In this document: piece after piece, positions 8,862 through 17,475 of the stretch
Layout: each line of letters starts with the position of its first letter
Numbering within the stretch: position 1 is the first letter of the stretch
Source: Demequina sp.
Lineage (GTDB): Bacteria; Actinomycetota; Actinomycetes; Actinomycetales; Demequinaceae
Direction of reading: 5' to 3'
DNA length: 64,000 nt
Assembly (NCBI GenBank): GCA_024707205.1
Contig: JANQAD010000001.1
Span: 2,321,979 to 2,385,978, forward strand
Made by a program: the position numbers and the translations under genes
The notes under the pieces: generated by a model
What the model was told of the DNA's origin: nothing
Seen by the model: the letters and a program-made list of their open reading frames with translations, nothing else
Database searches by the model: none

Positions 8862-9849
8862 ATGGATAGGGCGGCGGAGCTCGCCGCACGTGGGCGGCGC
8901 ATGGGCCCAACCCCAGGGTTGGCTGCGTGATCGTGGGCGTTGACGGGGCGGTCCTCGCCGAGGGCTATCACCGGGGCGCGGGCACGCCCCATGCGGAGGC
9001 CGCCGCGCTGGCCGCAGCCGCCCTGTCCGGGGTGTCCGTGCGCGGCGCGACCGCCTTCGTGACTCTGGAGCCCTGCAACCACACCGGCCGCACGGGACCA
9101 TGCGCCGTGGCCCTGGCCGATGCCGGGGTTGCCAGGGTGGTCTACGCGGTTCCCGATCCCAACCCCACCGCCGCCGGTGGCGCCGCCTATCTCGCCGGGC
9201 GCGGAATCGACGTGGAACTCGTCCCGCACGCCGTTGCCCGCGGGCTCAATCGCCGCTGGCTCGTGGCCATGGCGCGGCAGCGGCCGTATGTGATCGCGAA
9301 GTGGGCCTCGACCCTTGACGGGCGCACGGCCGCGGCCGACGGCACGAGCTTCTGGATCACCGGCGAGGAGGCGCGCGAGCACGCGCACAGCGTGCGCGCA
9401 GAGGTGGACGCGATCATCGTGGGCACGGGCACCGTCGCGATCGACGATCCGGAACTCAGCGCCCGCCCCGCGGGCGTCGCTGAACCGCACCAGCCCCTCC
9501 GCATCGTCCTCGGTGAGCGCGACACCGCCGGCGCCAAGGTCTGGCGTGACGCCAATGCCGAGCGCGTGGCCTCACGCGACCCCAGCGTCGGGCTGGCGAA
9601 GGCGTGGGAGCGCGAGTGCCGAACCGTGCTCGTCGAGGGGGGCGCCACCGTCACGAGCGCATTTCTGCGGGCGGCCTCGTGGACGAGGTCCACGCGTACA
9701 TCGCTCCCGCGATCCTCGGGAGTGGCACGGCGGCGGTATCGGACCTGGGAATCGGCACCATGGCGGACGCGTTGAGAGGCAAGGACGTGACGGTGACCCA
9801 ATTGGGCATCGATACGCTTGTCACCGCCGTTCTCACGAAGGAGACCTGA
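8862..9849 (+). CDS. ribD: Bifunctional riboflavin deaminase/reductase RibD (two apparent frameshifts)
   Basis: Second and third steps of riboflavin synthesis: deamination, then side-chain reduction of the pyrimidine intermediate. The ATG at 8862 opens MDRAAELAARGRRMGPTPG, then the frame breaks at the G3 run 8916-8918. One missing G would restore the expected continuation VGCVIVGVDGAVLAEGYHRG. The main frame holds the zinc deaminase motifs HAEAAAL and LEPCNHTGRTGPC, then the reductase domain (WASTLDGRTAAADGTSFWITG, DAIIVGTGT). A second break near 9673 again fits one lost G, giving AFLRAGLVDEVHAYIAPAILG and the normal C-terminus up to TGA at 9847-9849. The span is 988 nt, exactly two short of a multiple of three. 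Sequencing error is more likely than decay, since the rest of the pathway is intact. Confidence 0.85.
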
Positions 9850-10445
9850 TGTTCACCGGGCTTGTTGAGGCCGTAGGCACCGTCACCGCGATCGCCGAAC
9901 ACGGCGCCCAGTCGCAACTGACGATTGCAACCCCTGGCTGGGGAGGGGACCTTGAGTTCGGGGAGTCGATCGCCGTGAACGGCGTGTGCCTCACGGTCGC
10001 CAAGCACACTGGCGACGAATGGGTCGCCGACGTCATGCGCGTCACCCTGGAGACCACCTCGCTGCGCAGCGTGTCGGTTGGGGACCGGGTGAACCTTGAG
10101 CGCGCCCTGAGGGCCGACGCTCGCTTGGGTGGGCACATCATGCAGGGTCACGTGGACGGCACGGCTGAGCTCGTCGCCAAGGACTCGCAGCCCGACTGGA
10201 CCGACCTCACGTTCCGCATCGCGCCTGGTTACTCGCGGTATGTGGTGCGCAAGGGCTCGATCGCGCTCAACGGCGTGTCGCTCACCGTGGCCGAACTGGT
10301 CGACGACCTCGTCACCGTGTCACTGATCCCGACTACTCTCACGGAGACCAATCTGGGTGAGCTGCCCGTCGGTGCCGTGGTGAACGTGGAGGTGGACGTC
10401 GTGGGCAAGTACGTGGAGCGGATGCTGGGGGAGAGGTCGTCGTGA
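9849..10445 (+). CDS. ribE: Riboflavin synthase alpha chain
   Basis: Last step of riboflavin synthesis: dismutation of two 6,7-dimethyl-8-ribityllumazine molecules. The 198-residue protein begins with the invariant MFTGLVE and has the two repeated lumazine-binding barrels: GESIAVNGVCLTV plus the ETTSL region in the first half, and KGSIALNGVSLTV with IPTTLTETNL in the second. GHIMQGHVDG links them. The ATG overlaps the ribD TGA by one base, and the TGA stop overlaps the ribBA GTG. Confidence 0.95.
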   Translation: MFTGLVEAVGTVTAIAEHGAQSQLTIATPGWGGDLEFGESIAVNGVCLTVAKHTGDEWVADVMRVTLETTSLRSVSVGDRVNLERALRADARLGGHIMQGHVDGTAELVAKDSQPDWTDLTFRIAPGYSRYVVRKGSIALNGVSLTVAELVDDLVTVSLIPTTLTETNLGELPVGAVVNVEVDVVGKYVERMLGERSS

Positions 10446-11683
10446 GCCCCGATCCCATCGCGCTGGTTGAGCGCGCCCTCGCGGAACTGCGCGCCGGCCG
10501 TCCCGTGCTCGTTGCGGACTCTCGCGATCGCGAGGACGAGGCGGACTTCATCATGTCCGCACAGACCACCACCGTCGAGTGGGTGGCGTGGGGCATCCGC
10601 CACTCGAGCGGCTATCTGTGCGCGCCCATGCCGGGGGAGAAGGCCGACAGCCTCAAGCTCCCGCTCATGGTGCCGAACAGCCAGGACCCGCGGCGAACGG
10701 CGTACACGGTGTCCGTGGACGCTGCGAGTGGGGTGACCACGGGCATCTCCGCGGCGGACCGGCACCGCACTTTGCAGATTTTGGCCAAGGCGGACGCGTC
10801 CCCGGACGAATTCATCCGTCCCGGGCATGTTCTGCCGCTGCGCGCTGTTGCAGGTGGAGTCCTGCATCGTCCCGGCCACACGGAGGCGTGCGTCGATCTG
10901 TGTCGGCTTGCCGGCCTCGAGCCTGTCGGGGTCATCGCCGAACTCGTGAACGACGACGGCACCATGATGCGCCAGGGCGATGCTTCCGCACTCGCCTCCA
11001 AGGAGGGGTTGGTTCTCATGACCATCGCCGACCTCATCGCCTACCGCCGCGCAAAGAACGACCTGCCCGCGCCGTCGGCCCCGCAAACGCACCGCGTGCT
11101 CGCCGAGGGTGAGGCACGCCTCCCCACCAAGCATGGGGAGGTCACCGTCCGCGGCTACCGCGACGCGCGCACGGGCCACGAGCACGTCGCGCTCATCGCG
11201 CCGGTTCCCGAGGGCCGCACGCCCATTGTGCGCGTGCACTCCGAGTGCCTCACGGGTGACGCGTTCGGCTCGCTGCGCTGCGACTGCGGCCCGCAGCTGG
11301 ACGCCGCCATCGATCGTGTCGCCGCAGAAGGCGGTGCGGTGGTCTACCTCACGGGTCACGAGGGCCGGGGCATCGGCATCGTCGCGAAGATCCAGGCGTA
11401 CGCGCTGCAGGACCAGGGGCGCGACACCGTGGACGCGAACACCGACCTTGGCCTCCCGATCGACCGCCGCGAGTACGGTGCGGCCGCCGCGATCCTCGCG
11501 GACCTTGGCTTCACGAGCGTGCGGCTGCTGACGAACAACCCCGCGAAGGTCGAGGGCCTGCGTGCCTCCGGCATCGACGTGGTGGAGCGCGTGCCGCACC
11601 ACGTTGGCGCGCACCCGGAGAACGAGGCGTACCGCCGCACCAAGGCGGAGCGCATGGGCCACATCATGGAGGAGGGCGCATGA
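10442..11683 (+). CDS. ribBA: Bifunctional 3,4-dihydroxy-2-butanone-4-phosphate synthase / GTP cyclohydrolase II
   Basis: Supplies both precursors of the riboflavin pathway. The N-terminal RibB half (about residues 1-200) has the metal and substrate motif [12 protein letters not shown] at 22-33 and [15 protein letters not shown] near 145. The C-terminal RibA half has the zinc-binding region [20 protein letters not shown] near 262-281, the [19 protein letters not shown] region and [14 protein letters not shown]. The 413-residue length fits the fused form. GTG at 10442 overlaps the ribE stop by 4 nt, and the stop overlaps the ribH ATG by 4 nt. Confidence 0.95.
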   Translation: MSPDPIALVERALAELRAGRPVLVADSRDREDEADFIMSAQTTTVEWVAWGIRHSSGYLCAPMPGEKADSLKLPLMVPNSQDPRRTAYTVSVDAASGVTTGISAADRHRTLQILAKADASPDEFIRPGHVLPLRAVAGGVLHRPGHTEACVDLCRLAGLEPVGVIAELVNDDGTMMRQGDASALASKEGLVLMTIADLIAYRRAKNDLPAPSAPQTHRVLAEGEARLPTKHGEVTVRGYRDARTGHEHVALIAPVPEGRTPIVRVHSECLTGDAFGSLRCDCGPQLDAAIDRVAAEGGAVVYLTGHEGRGIGIVAKIQAYALQDQGRDTVDANTDLGLPIDRREYGAAAAILADLGFTSVRLLTNNPAKVEGLRASGIDVVERVPHHVGAHPENEAYRRTKAERMGHIMEEGA

Positions 11684-12144
11684 GCGGCGCTGGTGCACCG
11701 TCGTTGAGCGTTGACGGATCCGGGCTGACGGTCGAGATCGTGGCGTCCCAGTGGCACACGGAGGTCATGGACGGACTGGTGGCGGGCGCCATTCGCGCCG
11801 CAGAGGCCGCCGGGGCCGGCTATCGCGTGACCCGCGTGGCGGGTGCCGTGGAGCTCACCGTGGTCGCGGAGGCGCTCGCCCGCAACGGCGCCGACGCGAT
11901 CGCCGCGCTCGGCGTGGTCATCAAGGGCGCCACTCCTCACTTCGAGTACGTGTGTCAGTCCGTGACGCTCGGCCTCACCGATGTGGCCCGCACGCACCTG
12001 GTGCCCGTGGGCTTCGGCGTGCTCACCTGCGACGACGACGCACAGGCGCTCGACCGCGCGGGCCTGCCAGGGTCTCGCGAGGACAAGGGCGCCGAGGCCG
12101 TAGAGGCCGCGCTCACCACGGCGCTCACGCTGCGCCAGCTCTAG
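11680..12144 (+). CDS. ribH: 6,7-dimethyl-8-ribityllumazine synthase
   Basis: Penultimate riboflavin step, a cage-forming enzyme that condenses the RibB and RibD products. The 154-residue protein has the substrate-binding W-H in [15 protein letters not shown], the phosphate-binding [32 protein letters not shown] at about 73-91, and the proton-transfer region [20 protein letters not shown] overlap with ribBA. It is the last gene of the rib operon; a long inverted repeat follows. Confidence 0.94.
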   Translation: MSGAGAPSLSVDGSGLTVEIVASQWHTEVMDGLVAGAIRAAEAAGAGYRVTRVAGAVELTVVAEALARNGADAIAALGVVIKGATPHFEYVCQSVTLGLTDVARTHLVPVGFGVLTCDDDAQALDRAGLPGSREDKGAEAVEAALTTALTLRQL

Positions 12145-12184
12145 CCGAGCCAGCCCACCCCGCCCAACCCCACCGTCGGCCCGT

Positions 12185-12287
12185 AGGCTCCGCACGGTCC
12201 CTGTGACCAGAGTGACGCACACACGCGCCCACGCGGCGCCCGGAGGTCCAGGTGAGTCACATGCGTCACACGTTCCGTGCGGAGCCT
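12185..12287. terminator. 13-bp inverted repeat with nested dyad after ribH
   Basis: AGGCTCCGCACGG (12185-12197) is matched exactly in reverse complement at 12275-12287. Inside it a second pair, GTGACGCA (12212-12219) and TGCGTCAC (12262-12269), can extend the stem. It lies in the 216-bp gap between the rib operon and hisE, which is otherwise free of genes. It may be a transcription terminator or an attenuator-like structure; there is no T-tract. Confidence 0.5.
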
Positions 12288-12347
12288 TAACGGCAGCGGC
12301 CCGACGGCGGGGCCGGGCGGGTCTTAATCGTCGCCCTCGCGGTTCGG

Positions 12348-12353
12348 TAGGGT
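12348..12353 (+). promoter_or_regulatory. Probable leaderless -10 element of hisE
   Basis: TAGGGT is followed by 7 nt and the hisE GTG at 12361. Confidence 0.5.
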
Positions 12354-12360
12354 TGGGCGC

Positions 12361-12624
12361 GTGAAAACCTTTGACGAGCTGTTCGCGGAGCTCACCGCCC
12401 GCGCCGCCGAGCGTCCCGAGGGATCCGGGACCGTGCGCCTTCTCGACGCGGGCGTGCATGCCATCGGCAAGAAGCTCGTCGAGGAGGCCGCCGAGGCGTG
12501 GATGGCGGCTGAGTACGAGTCGGACGAGGCCGCCGCGGAGGAGATCTCGCAGCTGCTGTACCACGCCCAGGTCATGATGATCGCTCGCGGACTGACGCTC
12601 GAAGACGTCGGCCGATACCTGTAG
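12361..12624 (+). CDS. hisE: Phosphoribosyl-ATP pyrophosphatase
   Basis: Second step of histidine synthesis, hydrolysing phosphoribosyl-ATP to phosphoribosyl-AMP. The 87-residue all-helical protein (MazG-like fold) shows the metal-binding pattern [13 protein letters not shown] at residues 37-49 and [19 protein letters not shown] at about 55-73, in which EExxE and ExxD/Q patterns are preserved. It starts at GTG, with a -10 hexamer just upstream, and precedes hisG by 24 bp, as in other Actinobacteria. Confidence 0.93.
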   Translation: MKTFDELFAELTARAAERPEGSGTVRLLDAGVHAIGKKLVEEAAEAWMAAEYESDEAAAEEISQLLYHAQVMMIARGLTLEDVGRYL

Positions 12625-12648
12625 ACCACAACGATTACCAGGAGAAAC

Positions 12649-13491
12649 GTGCTCCGCATCGCCGTACCGAACAAGGGCTCGCTCTCTGAGCCCGCAAGCC
12701 AGCTGCTCCGCGAGGCCGGCTACAAGCAGCGCTCCAGCGACAGGGACCTGGTGCTCGTGGACGCCCGCAACGACGTCGAGTTCTTCTTCCTTCGCCCGCG
12801 CGACGTGGCCGTCTATGTTGGCGCGGGTACGGTCCACGCCGGCATCACGGGCCGCGACCTGCTCCTCGACTCAAGCGCTGAGGCCACGGAGCACCTCGAG
12901 CTCGGGTTCGCGAGCTCCACCTTCCGCTACGCGGCGCCGGTCGGCACCGCGACCACGGTTGAGCAGGTCCAGGGGCTCCGCGTTGCGACGTCGTATCCGC
13001 ATCTCGTCAAGAACCACCTGAAGTCGTTTGGGGTCGAGGCGACCGTGGTGCGCCTGGACGGCGCGGTGGAGTCTTCGGTTCGCCTCGGCGTCGCTGACGT
13101 CGTCGCCGACGTGGTCGAGACCGGATCCACCCTGCGTGCCGCGGGACTCGAGGTCTTCGGGGACCCCATCCTCAAGTCCGAGGCGATCCTCATCACCGCC
13201 CCCGGCGCGCCCGCGGACGAGATCGCGACCCTCACCGGCCGCCTGCGCGGCGTGCTCATGGCACGCCAGTACGTGCTCGTGGACTACGACGTGCCGAATG
13301 AGGCGCTCGAGGCCGCCATCGCCGTGAGCCCCGGCTTCGAGGCGCCAACGGTGACCCCGCTCCACGGCGCCGAGTGGCACGCGGTGCGAGTCATGGTGCC
13401 GCGTACGGAGATGAACCACATCATGGACGACCTCTACGCGGTTGGCGCGCGCGCCATCCTCACCACCGAGCTGCTCGCGGTCCGGGTCTAG
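12649..13491 (+). CDS. hisG: ATP phosphoribosyltransferase, long form
   Basis: First, feedback-regulated step of histidine synthesis, joining ATP and PRPP. The 280-residue protein is the long, HisZ-independent form. It begins with a GTG-coded Met, LRIAVPNKGSLSEPA, and has the PRPP-binding stretch VADVVADVVETGSTLRAAGL at about residues 144-163 and a C-terminal regulatory ACT-like domain from about 205 (YVLVDYDVPNEALEAA...VTPLHGAEWHAV). GGAG at about 12641-12644 is its ribosome binding site. Confidence 0.95.
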   Translation: MLRIAVPNKGSLSEPASQLLREAGYKQRSSDRDLVLVDARNDVEFFFLRPRDVAVYVGAGTVHAGITGRDLLLDSSAEATEHLELGFASSTFRYAAPVGTATTVEQVQGLRVATSYPHLVKNHLKSFGVEATVVRLDGAVESSVRLGVADVVADVVETGSTLRAAGLEVFGDPILKSEAILITAPGAPADEIATLTGRLRGVLMARQYVLVDYDVPNEALEAAIAVSPGFEAPTVTPLHGAEWHAVRVMVPRTEMNHIMDDLYAVGARAILTTELLAVRV

Positions 13492-13499
13492 GAGCTGCG

Positions 13500-14474
13500 T
13501 TGGACCGGATCGCCCCGGAGGAGCGGCTGCTCAACCTCTTCATCGCGCTGAGCTCTACTCGCGCGCGCCTCACCAAGCAGGACATCCGCTCCACGGTCTA
13601 CGGCTACGACGCGCGCATGCAGGGCGAAGACGCCAAGGCGGACACGGCCTTTGAGCGGATGTTCGAGCGCGACAAGGAGGACCTGCGCCGGCTCGGCGTT
13701 CCGCTCCAGACCGTCGTCGACGCAGCACACGGCGCGGACATCGGCTACCGCATCGACCCGTCCGCGGCCACGATGGAGCCGATCGACCTCACGGCCGCCG
13801 AGCTCGCGGTGCTGAGCCTCGCCGTCGACTACTGGCGCGATGCCGCGCTCGGCACGGACGCCAAGCAGGCCGTCACCAAGGTCGCGAGTCGCGTCCAGCA
13901 CGAGCCCGTCCCCGAGCTTCCCCTTCGGCGCGCGCGCCACGGGGACTCGGGCGGCGCTCGGCACGCTCGCCGAGGCGCTTCACGATCGCAGGGCGGTCCG
14001 CTTCGAGTACGCGTCGTCCACCTCCGCACCCGCGGTTCGCACCGTGGAGCCGTGGCGCATCGTCATGGTCTACGGCACCGAGTACCTGGTGGGCCGCGAC
14101 CGCACGGCCGACGCTCCGCGCACCTTTCGCCTGAGCCGCATCATTGGCGGTGTCAAGGCCGTGGGCGAGGGCGGCGCGTACGAGATTCCGAAACAGGTCC
14201 CGTTGGGCCCTCTCGGCGAACAGGGTCCAGGCGCGATCGTCGGCACTGCGACCCTGGCGCTGCGACCTGAGGCCGGTCACGGCTGCGCCTGGCCGGCACG
14301 CAGGTAGGAACGGATGGCGAATGGGACCTCATCGACGTCCCGTATCGCCATCTCGACTCCTTGCGTGCGGAAGTGCTCTCGCTGGGAGGCTCGGCGCGCG
14401 CCGTGGCCCCACAGCAGCTCGTCGACGACGTCATGCGCTACGTCGGCGCCGCGGTGGAGGCCACCCGTGAGTGA
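13500..14474 (+). CDS. pafB: WYL-domain regulator PafB (two apparent frameshifts)
   Basis: PafB and PafC form the transcriptional activator of the mitomycin-type DNA damage response in Actinobacteria. TTG at 13500, five nt after GGAG, opens MDRIAPEERLLNLFIALSSTRARLTKQDIRSTVYGY, the winged-helix domain. The frame then breaks at the C4 run 13920-13923 (one extra C) and continues FGARATGTRAALGTLAEALH with the WYL core RFEYASSTSAPAVRTVEPWRI. A second break at 14281-14282 fits one lost G and gives LRLAGTQVGTDGEWDLIDVPYRHLDSL up to TGA at 14472-14474. The span of 975 nt is a multiple of three because gain and loss cancel. The last 8 nt overlap pafC. Confidence 0.8.
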
Positions 14475-15385
14475 GAACTCCCGCGCCCGGGTCGCGCGAC
14501 TCCTCGGGATCGTCGCCTACCTCGAGGACAACGGCTCAACGAGCTTCGAGGAGCTCGCCGAGCACTTCGGCGTGAGCCGCGACCAGATCGCGAAGGACAT
14601 CGACCAGCTGTGGCTCGTTGGTCGCCCCGGCGGCTTCGCCAACGACCTGATCGACTTCGACTCCGACTCCTTCGACTCCGGAATCGCCAAGATCACGAAC
14701 ACGCAGGGCGCCACCCAGGTTCGCCTGGGGCCGCGCGAGGGCGTTGCTCTCGTCGCGGCGCTCTCGGCGATTGTGGGCGCCGGCGTCGCCCCCCGCGCCG
14801 CCCAGAGCGCGCTGGAGAAGATCACGGCCGCGCTGGGGGAGGAGACGGTCACGGTGGTCGGGGAGCCTCGACGCCGCGGCCGACACCGTGCAGACGCTCG
14901 CCATCGCGATTCACCAGGGTGTCGTCGCTCGCCTCGACTACGTCGACGCGGCCGATCGCCGCACCCTGCGTGACGTGGAGCCACACCGCATCGTGACGAT
15001 CGACGGCGCTCCGTATCTCGAGTGCTGGTGCCGGAGGGCCGGCGACTACCGGACGCTGCGCATCGACCGCATTCGCAGCGCCAAGGCGACCGACGAGCCC
15101 ATCTCAACCCCAGCGTCGGGCAGCGAGGGCTTTGCCCTGGCGCCCATGTACGAGGCGACCATCCGCCTGCGCAGGTTTGGGCGCTGGGCGCTCGAGGACA
15201 TCCCCGGTGTGGTGCTCGACGATGACGGCGAGCTCGTGACCGCGACGATGGGGGTCAGTAACGAGCCGTGGCTCGCCGGACGGCTGCTCACCATTGCGAC
15301 GGCGCTCGTCTCTGTGGAGCCGGACGCTCTGCGGAGCGAGGTGGCGCGCCAGGCGAAATCCGTGGCCGCGGCGCACGGCGAGTAG
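14467..15385 (+). CDS. pafC: WYL-domain regulator PafC (one apparent frameshift)
   Basis: Partner of PafB. GTG at 14467, inside the end of pafB, opens MSENSRARVARLLGIVAYLEDNGSTSFEELAEHFGVSRDQIAKDIDQLWLVG, a winged-helix domain. The frame breaks at the G4 run 14860-14863, where one extra G is present. The second part reads SLDAAADTVQTLAIAIHQGVVARLDYVDAADRRTLRDVEPHRIVTIDGAPYLECWC, the WYL domain with R-x-V-E-P-H-R-I, then a WCX C-terminal domain to TAG at 15385. A span of 919 nt (one over a multiple of three) supports a single-base gain. Confidence 0.8.
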
Positions 15386-15416
15386 ACTGGCCGGGTATTA
15401 ACGAGCGGAGGATGTC

Positions 15417-15623
15417 ATGAAGCCAATCCACTGGGTGCTGGTTCTTGTGGTTGTGTTGGTGCTCTTCGGCGCGCCCAAGCTTCCTGAGTTCGCCCGCAGC
15501 ATCGGCAAGTCGCTGAACATCCTCAAGGAAGAGACGCAGAACCTCAAGGGCGACCTGAAGGCCGACTCAGAGGCCACCACCGAGAGCGAGGCGAAACCCG
15601 CCAAGGAGGCTCGTGACGACTAG
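15417..15623 (+). CDS. tatA: Sec-independent protein translocase TatA
   Basis: Pore-forming component of the twin-arginine export system. The 68-residue protein has one N-terminal membrane helix (IHWVLVLVVVLVLFGAPKLPEFARSIGKSL) with the FG hinge and the amphipathic helix LPEFARSIGKSL, then an acidic, lysine-rich tail, all typical of TatA. GGAGG at 15406-15410 is a clear ribosome binding site. The end overlaps tatC by 11 nt. A hexamer TAGACT at about 15382 overlaps the pafC stop and might be a -10 element. Confidence 0.94.
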   Translation: MKPIHWVLVLVVVLVLFGAPKLPEFARSIGKSLNILKEETQNLKGDLKADSEATTESEAKPAKEARDD

Positions 15624-16409
15624 GGCATCACGCCGCGCAGAAGGTGCGCGGATGCCCCTTCGCGAGCACCTGAAGGAGTTTCGCAACCGCCTCATTCTCG
15701 CGGCGATCGGCATCTTCGCCGGTGCGATAGCCGGCTGGTTCATTTACCCCTACGCCTTCGACTTCCTTGCGCGGCCGATCGAGGCCGCGGCAGAAGCGTC
15801 GGGCGGGGACGTGTCCATCAACTTCTCTGGACTCGCGACCGCGCTGGACATGCAGGTCAAGATGTCCCTGGTAATCGGGGTCATCATCTCGTCGCCGTGG
15901 TGGCTGTATCAGCTATGGGCGTTCATCGCCCCGGGCTCCGCGCGCGCGAGAAGCGGTACACGATCGGCTTCCTCGGCGCGGCCGTGCCGCTGTTCCTCGG
16001 CGGCGTGGCGCTGTCGCTGTGGGTCTACCCGCACGCCGCAGAGATCCTCCTCGGCTTCACGCCGCCGGAGGGGTCAAACTTCCTCGACGCGCAGATGTTC
16101 ATGAGCTTCGCGATGCGACTTGTGCTCGCATTCGGGCTCGCTTTCATCTTCCCCGTGATCATGGTGGCGCTCTCCGCGGCCGGCCTGGTGAAGCCGACGA
16201 CGTGGATGCGCGGCTGGCGGTGGGCGGTGTTCCTCATCGCGGTTTTCACGGCCATCATGACGCCCACCCCGGACGCGATCACCATGATCATCATGGCGAT
16301 CCCCATGATCGGCCTGTACTTCGCTGCCGTCGGTGTGGCCGCGCTGTTTGAGCGCTCTCGTCGCCGGCGCAAGGCCGCCCTCGAGGCCGAAGCTGCGCTC
16401 GGTGACTAG
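15613..16409 (+). CDS. tatC: Sec-independent protein translocase TatC (one apparent frameshift)
   Basis: Multi-spanning receptor for twin-arginine signal peptides. It starts at GTG 15613 and soon shows MPLREHLKEFRNRLILAAIG, the conserved N-terminal cytoplasmic motif. After PWWLYQLWAFIAPG the frame breaks at G3 15933-15935. One lost G would restore LRAREKRYTIGFLGAAVPLFLGG, then FMSFAMRLVLAFGLAFIFPV and TPTPDAITMIIMAIPM, ending ALGD at TAG 16409. Six membrane helices can be counted across both parts. The 797-nt span is one short of a multiple of three. An essential-type gene broken in this way points to a sequence error. Confidence 0.85.
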
Positions 16410-17341
16410 TGGCTGAGCTGGGCCTCATCACCAACCCGACATCGGCGTCGGGCAGGGGAGCGAAGTGGGGAGCGGAAGCGGCCGCGGAACTGGCGCGCTT
16501 TGGTCATCGCCTGCGTGACCTCTCGCGCGGTTCGTGGGCAGCCTCGTACGAGGCGGCGATCAACCACCGCGACGAGCTCGACGGCCTCGTGGTTGTTGGG
16601 GGCGACGGGATGGCGCACCTTGGCGCGCAGGTGTGCGCGGAGCACCGGCTGCCGCTTGGCCTGATGGCCGCCGGTTCCGGCAACGACGTTGCGGCCACTC
16701 TGAGCTTGCCGATTCACGACATGCGCGCCGCGGCGCGGCGGGTCGAGGACGGCCTGCGTGGCGATGTGGCGCGCGTGGACGTTGGCCGCGTCACCGGGCC
16801 CAGCATCGAGTTCCCCGGAACGCCAAGGTACTTCCTCGCGGTGCTCAGCGCCGGGCTCGACGCCGCCGTCGCGGCGTACGCGGCAAGGCTCACTTTTCCT
16901 CGCGGCCCGCTCAAGTACAAAGTCGCCACGCTGAGGGAGCTGCCTCGCTACCAGCCATACGGTCTCACCGTGACGATTGGCGACTCGCCGGCGGAGGCGA
17001 CGAGCTGCACGCTCGTCGCGGTGGCCAACACTCCCGTCTTCGGCGGCGGGCTGGTGCTCTCACCGGATTCGTCGATGACGGATGGGCTGCTCGAGGTGGT
17101 CGTGACCGAGCCGCTGACGCGGCGCGAGATACTCCAGATCTTCCCCAAGCTCCGCGATGGTTCGCACAAGGGCGATCCCCGCATTCGCACAGTGCAGGCC
17201 AGGTCCGCCACTATTGCCCAGCACCTAGGGGGAGCGACGCTTCCGGTGGCGAACGCCGACGGCGAGCTCGTCGGGGCCGAGCCGCTCAACGTGGAGGTGG
17301 CCCCGCTTGGGCTGACGGTGCTCGGCGGCCAACCGCGGTAG
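16409..17341 (+). CDS. Diacylglycerol/lipid kinase family protein
   Basis: Lipid kinase with the DAGKc fold. The 310-residue protein begins with a GTG-coded Met, AELGLITNPTSASGRG, and has the nucleotide-binding signature GLVVVGGDGMAHLGAQ at about residues 60-75 and PLGLMAAGSGNDVAATL at about 82-98, then the LAVLSAGLDAAVAAYAARL and VANTPVFGGGLVLSPDSSMTDGLLEVV stretches of the C-terminal domain. It probably phosphorylates diacylglycerol or a related lipid at the membrane surface. The GTG overlaps the tatC stop by one base. The exact lipid cannot be deduced. Confidence 0.88.
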   Translation: MAELGLITNPTSASGRGAKWGAEAAAELARFGHRLRDLSRGSWAASYEAAINHRDELDGLVVVGGDGMAHLGAQVCAEHRLPLGLMAAGSGNDVAATLSLPIHDMRAAARRVEDGLRGDVARVDVGRVTGPSIEFPGTPRYFLAVLSAGLDAAVAAYAARLTFPRGPLKYKVATLRELPRYQPYGLTVTIGDSPAEATSCTLVAVANTPVFGGGLVLSPDSSMTDGLLEVVVTEPLTRREILQIFPKLRDGSHKGDPRIRTVQARSATIAQHLGGATLPVANADGELVGAEPLNVEVAPLGLTVLGGQPR

Positions 17342-17355
17342 TCCCACGCCCCACG

Positions 17356-17438
17356 CCCCAACACTCCTGACCACTCAGAGGGCCTTTGGTCGCGTTGTGC
17401 ACGGTCACAGGGCCGTTGAGTGGTCAGGAGTGTTGGGG
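17356..17438. terminator. 22-bp perfect inverted repeat before helY
   Basis: The arm at 17356-17377 (starts CCCCAACACTCC, ends GACCACTCA) recurs as an exact reverse complement at 17417-17438, with a 39-nt spacer that itself holds two GGGCC blocks. It is the longest perfect stem seen in the window and lies between the lipid kinase stop and the helY promoter. It is either a factor-independent terminator without T-tract or a recognition site for a dimeric protein. Confidence 0.55.
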
Positions 17439-17463
17439 GCGCGGTTGGGGGCGCCTCGGCAAG

Positions 17464-17469
17464 TAGCCT
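17464..17469 (+). promoter_or_regulatory. Probable leaderless -10 element of helY
   Basis: TAGCCT is followed by 6 nt and the helY ATG at 17476. Confidence 0.5.
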
Positions 17470-17475
17470 GGAGTC

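Noticed and set aside
7148..9490. 780-codon open frame on the minus strand
   Set aside because: It is antisense to rsmB, rpe and ribD and reads as His/Arg/Gly-rich protein with no known motif; a GC-rich shadow frame.
12201..12270. CRP/GlxR-type site TGTGA-N6-TCACA between ribH and hisE
   Set aside because: TGTGAC and GTCACA are present but not at the required spacing; they fit better as arms of the long inverted repeat.
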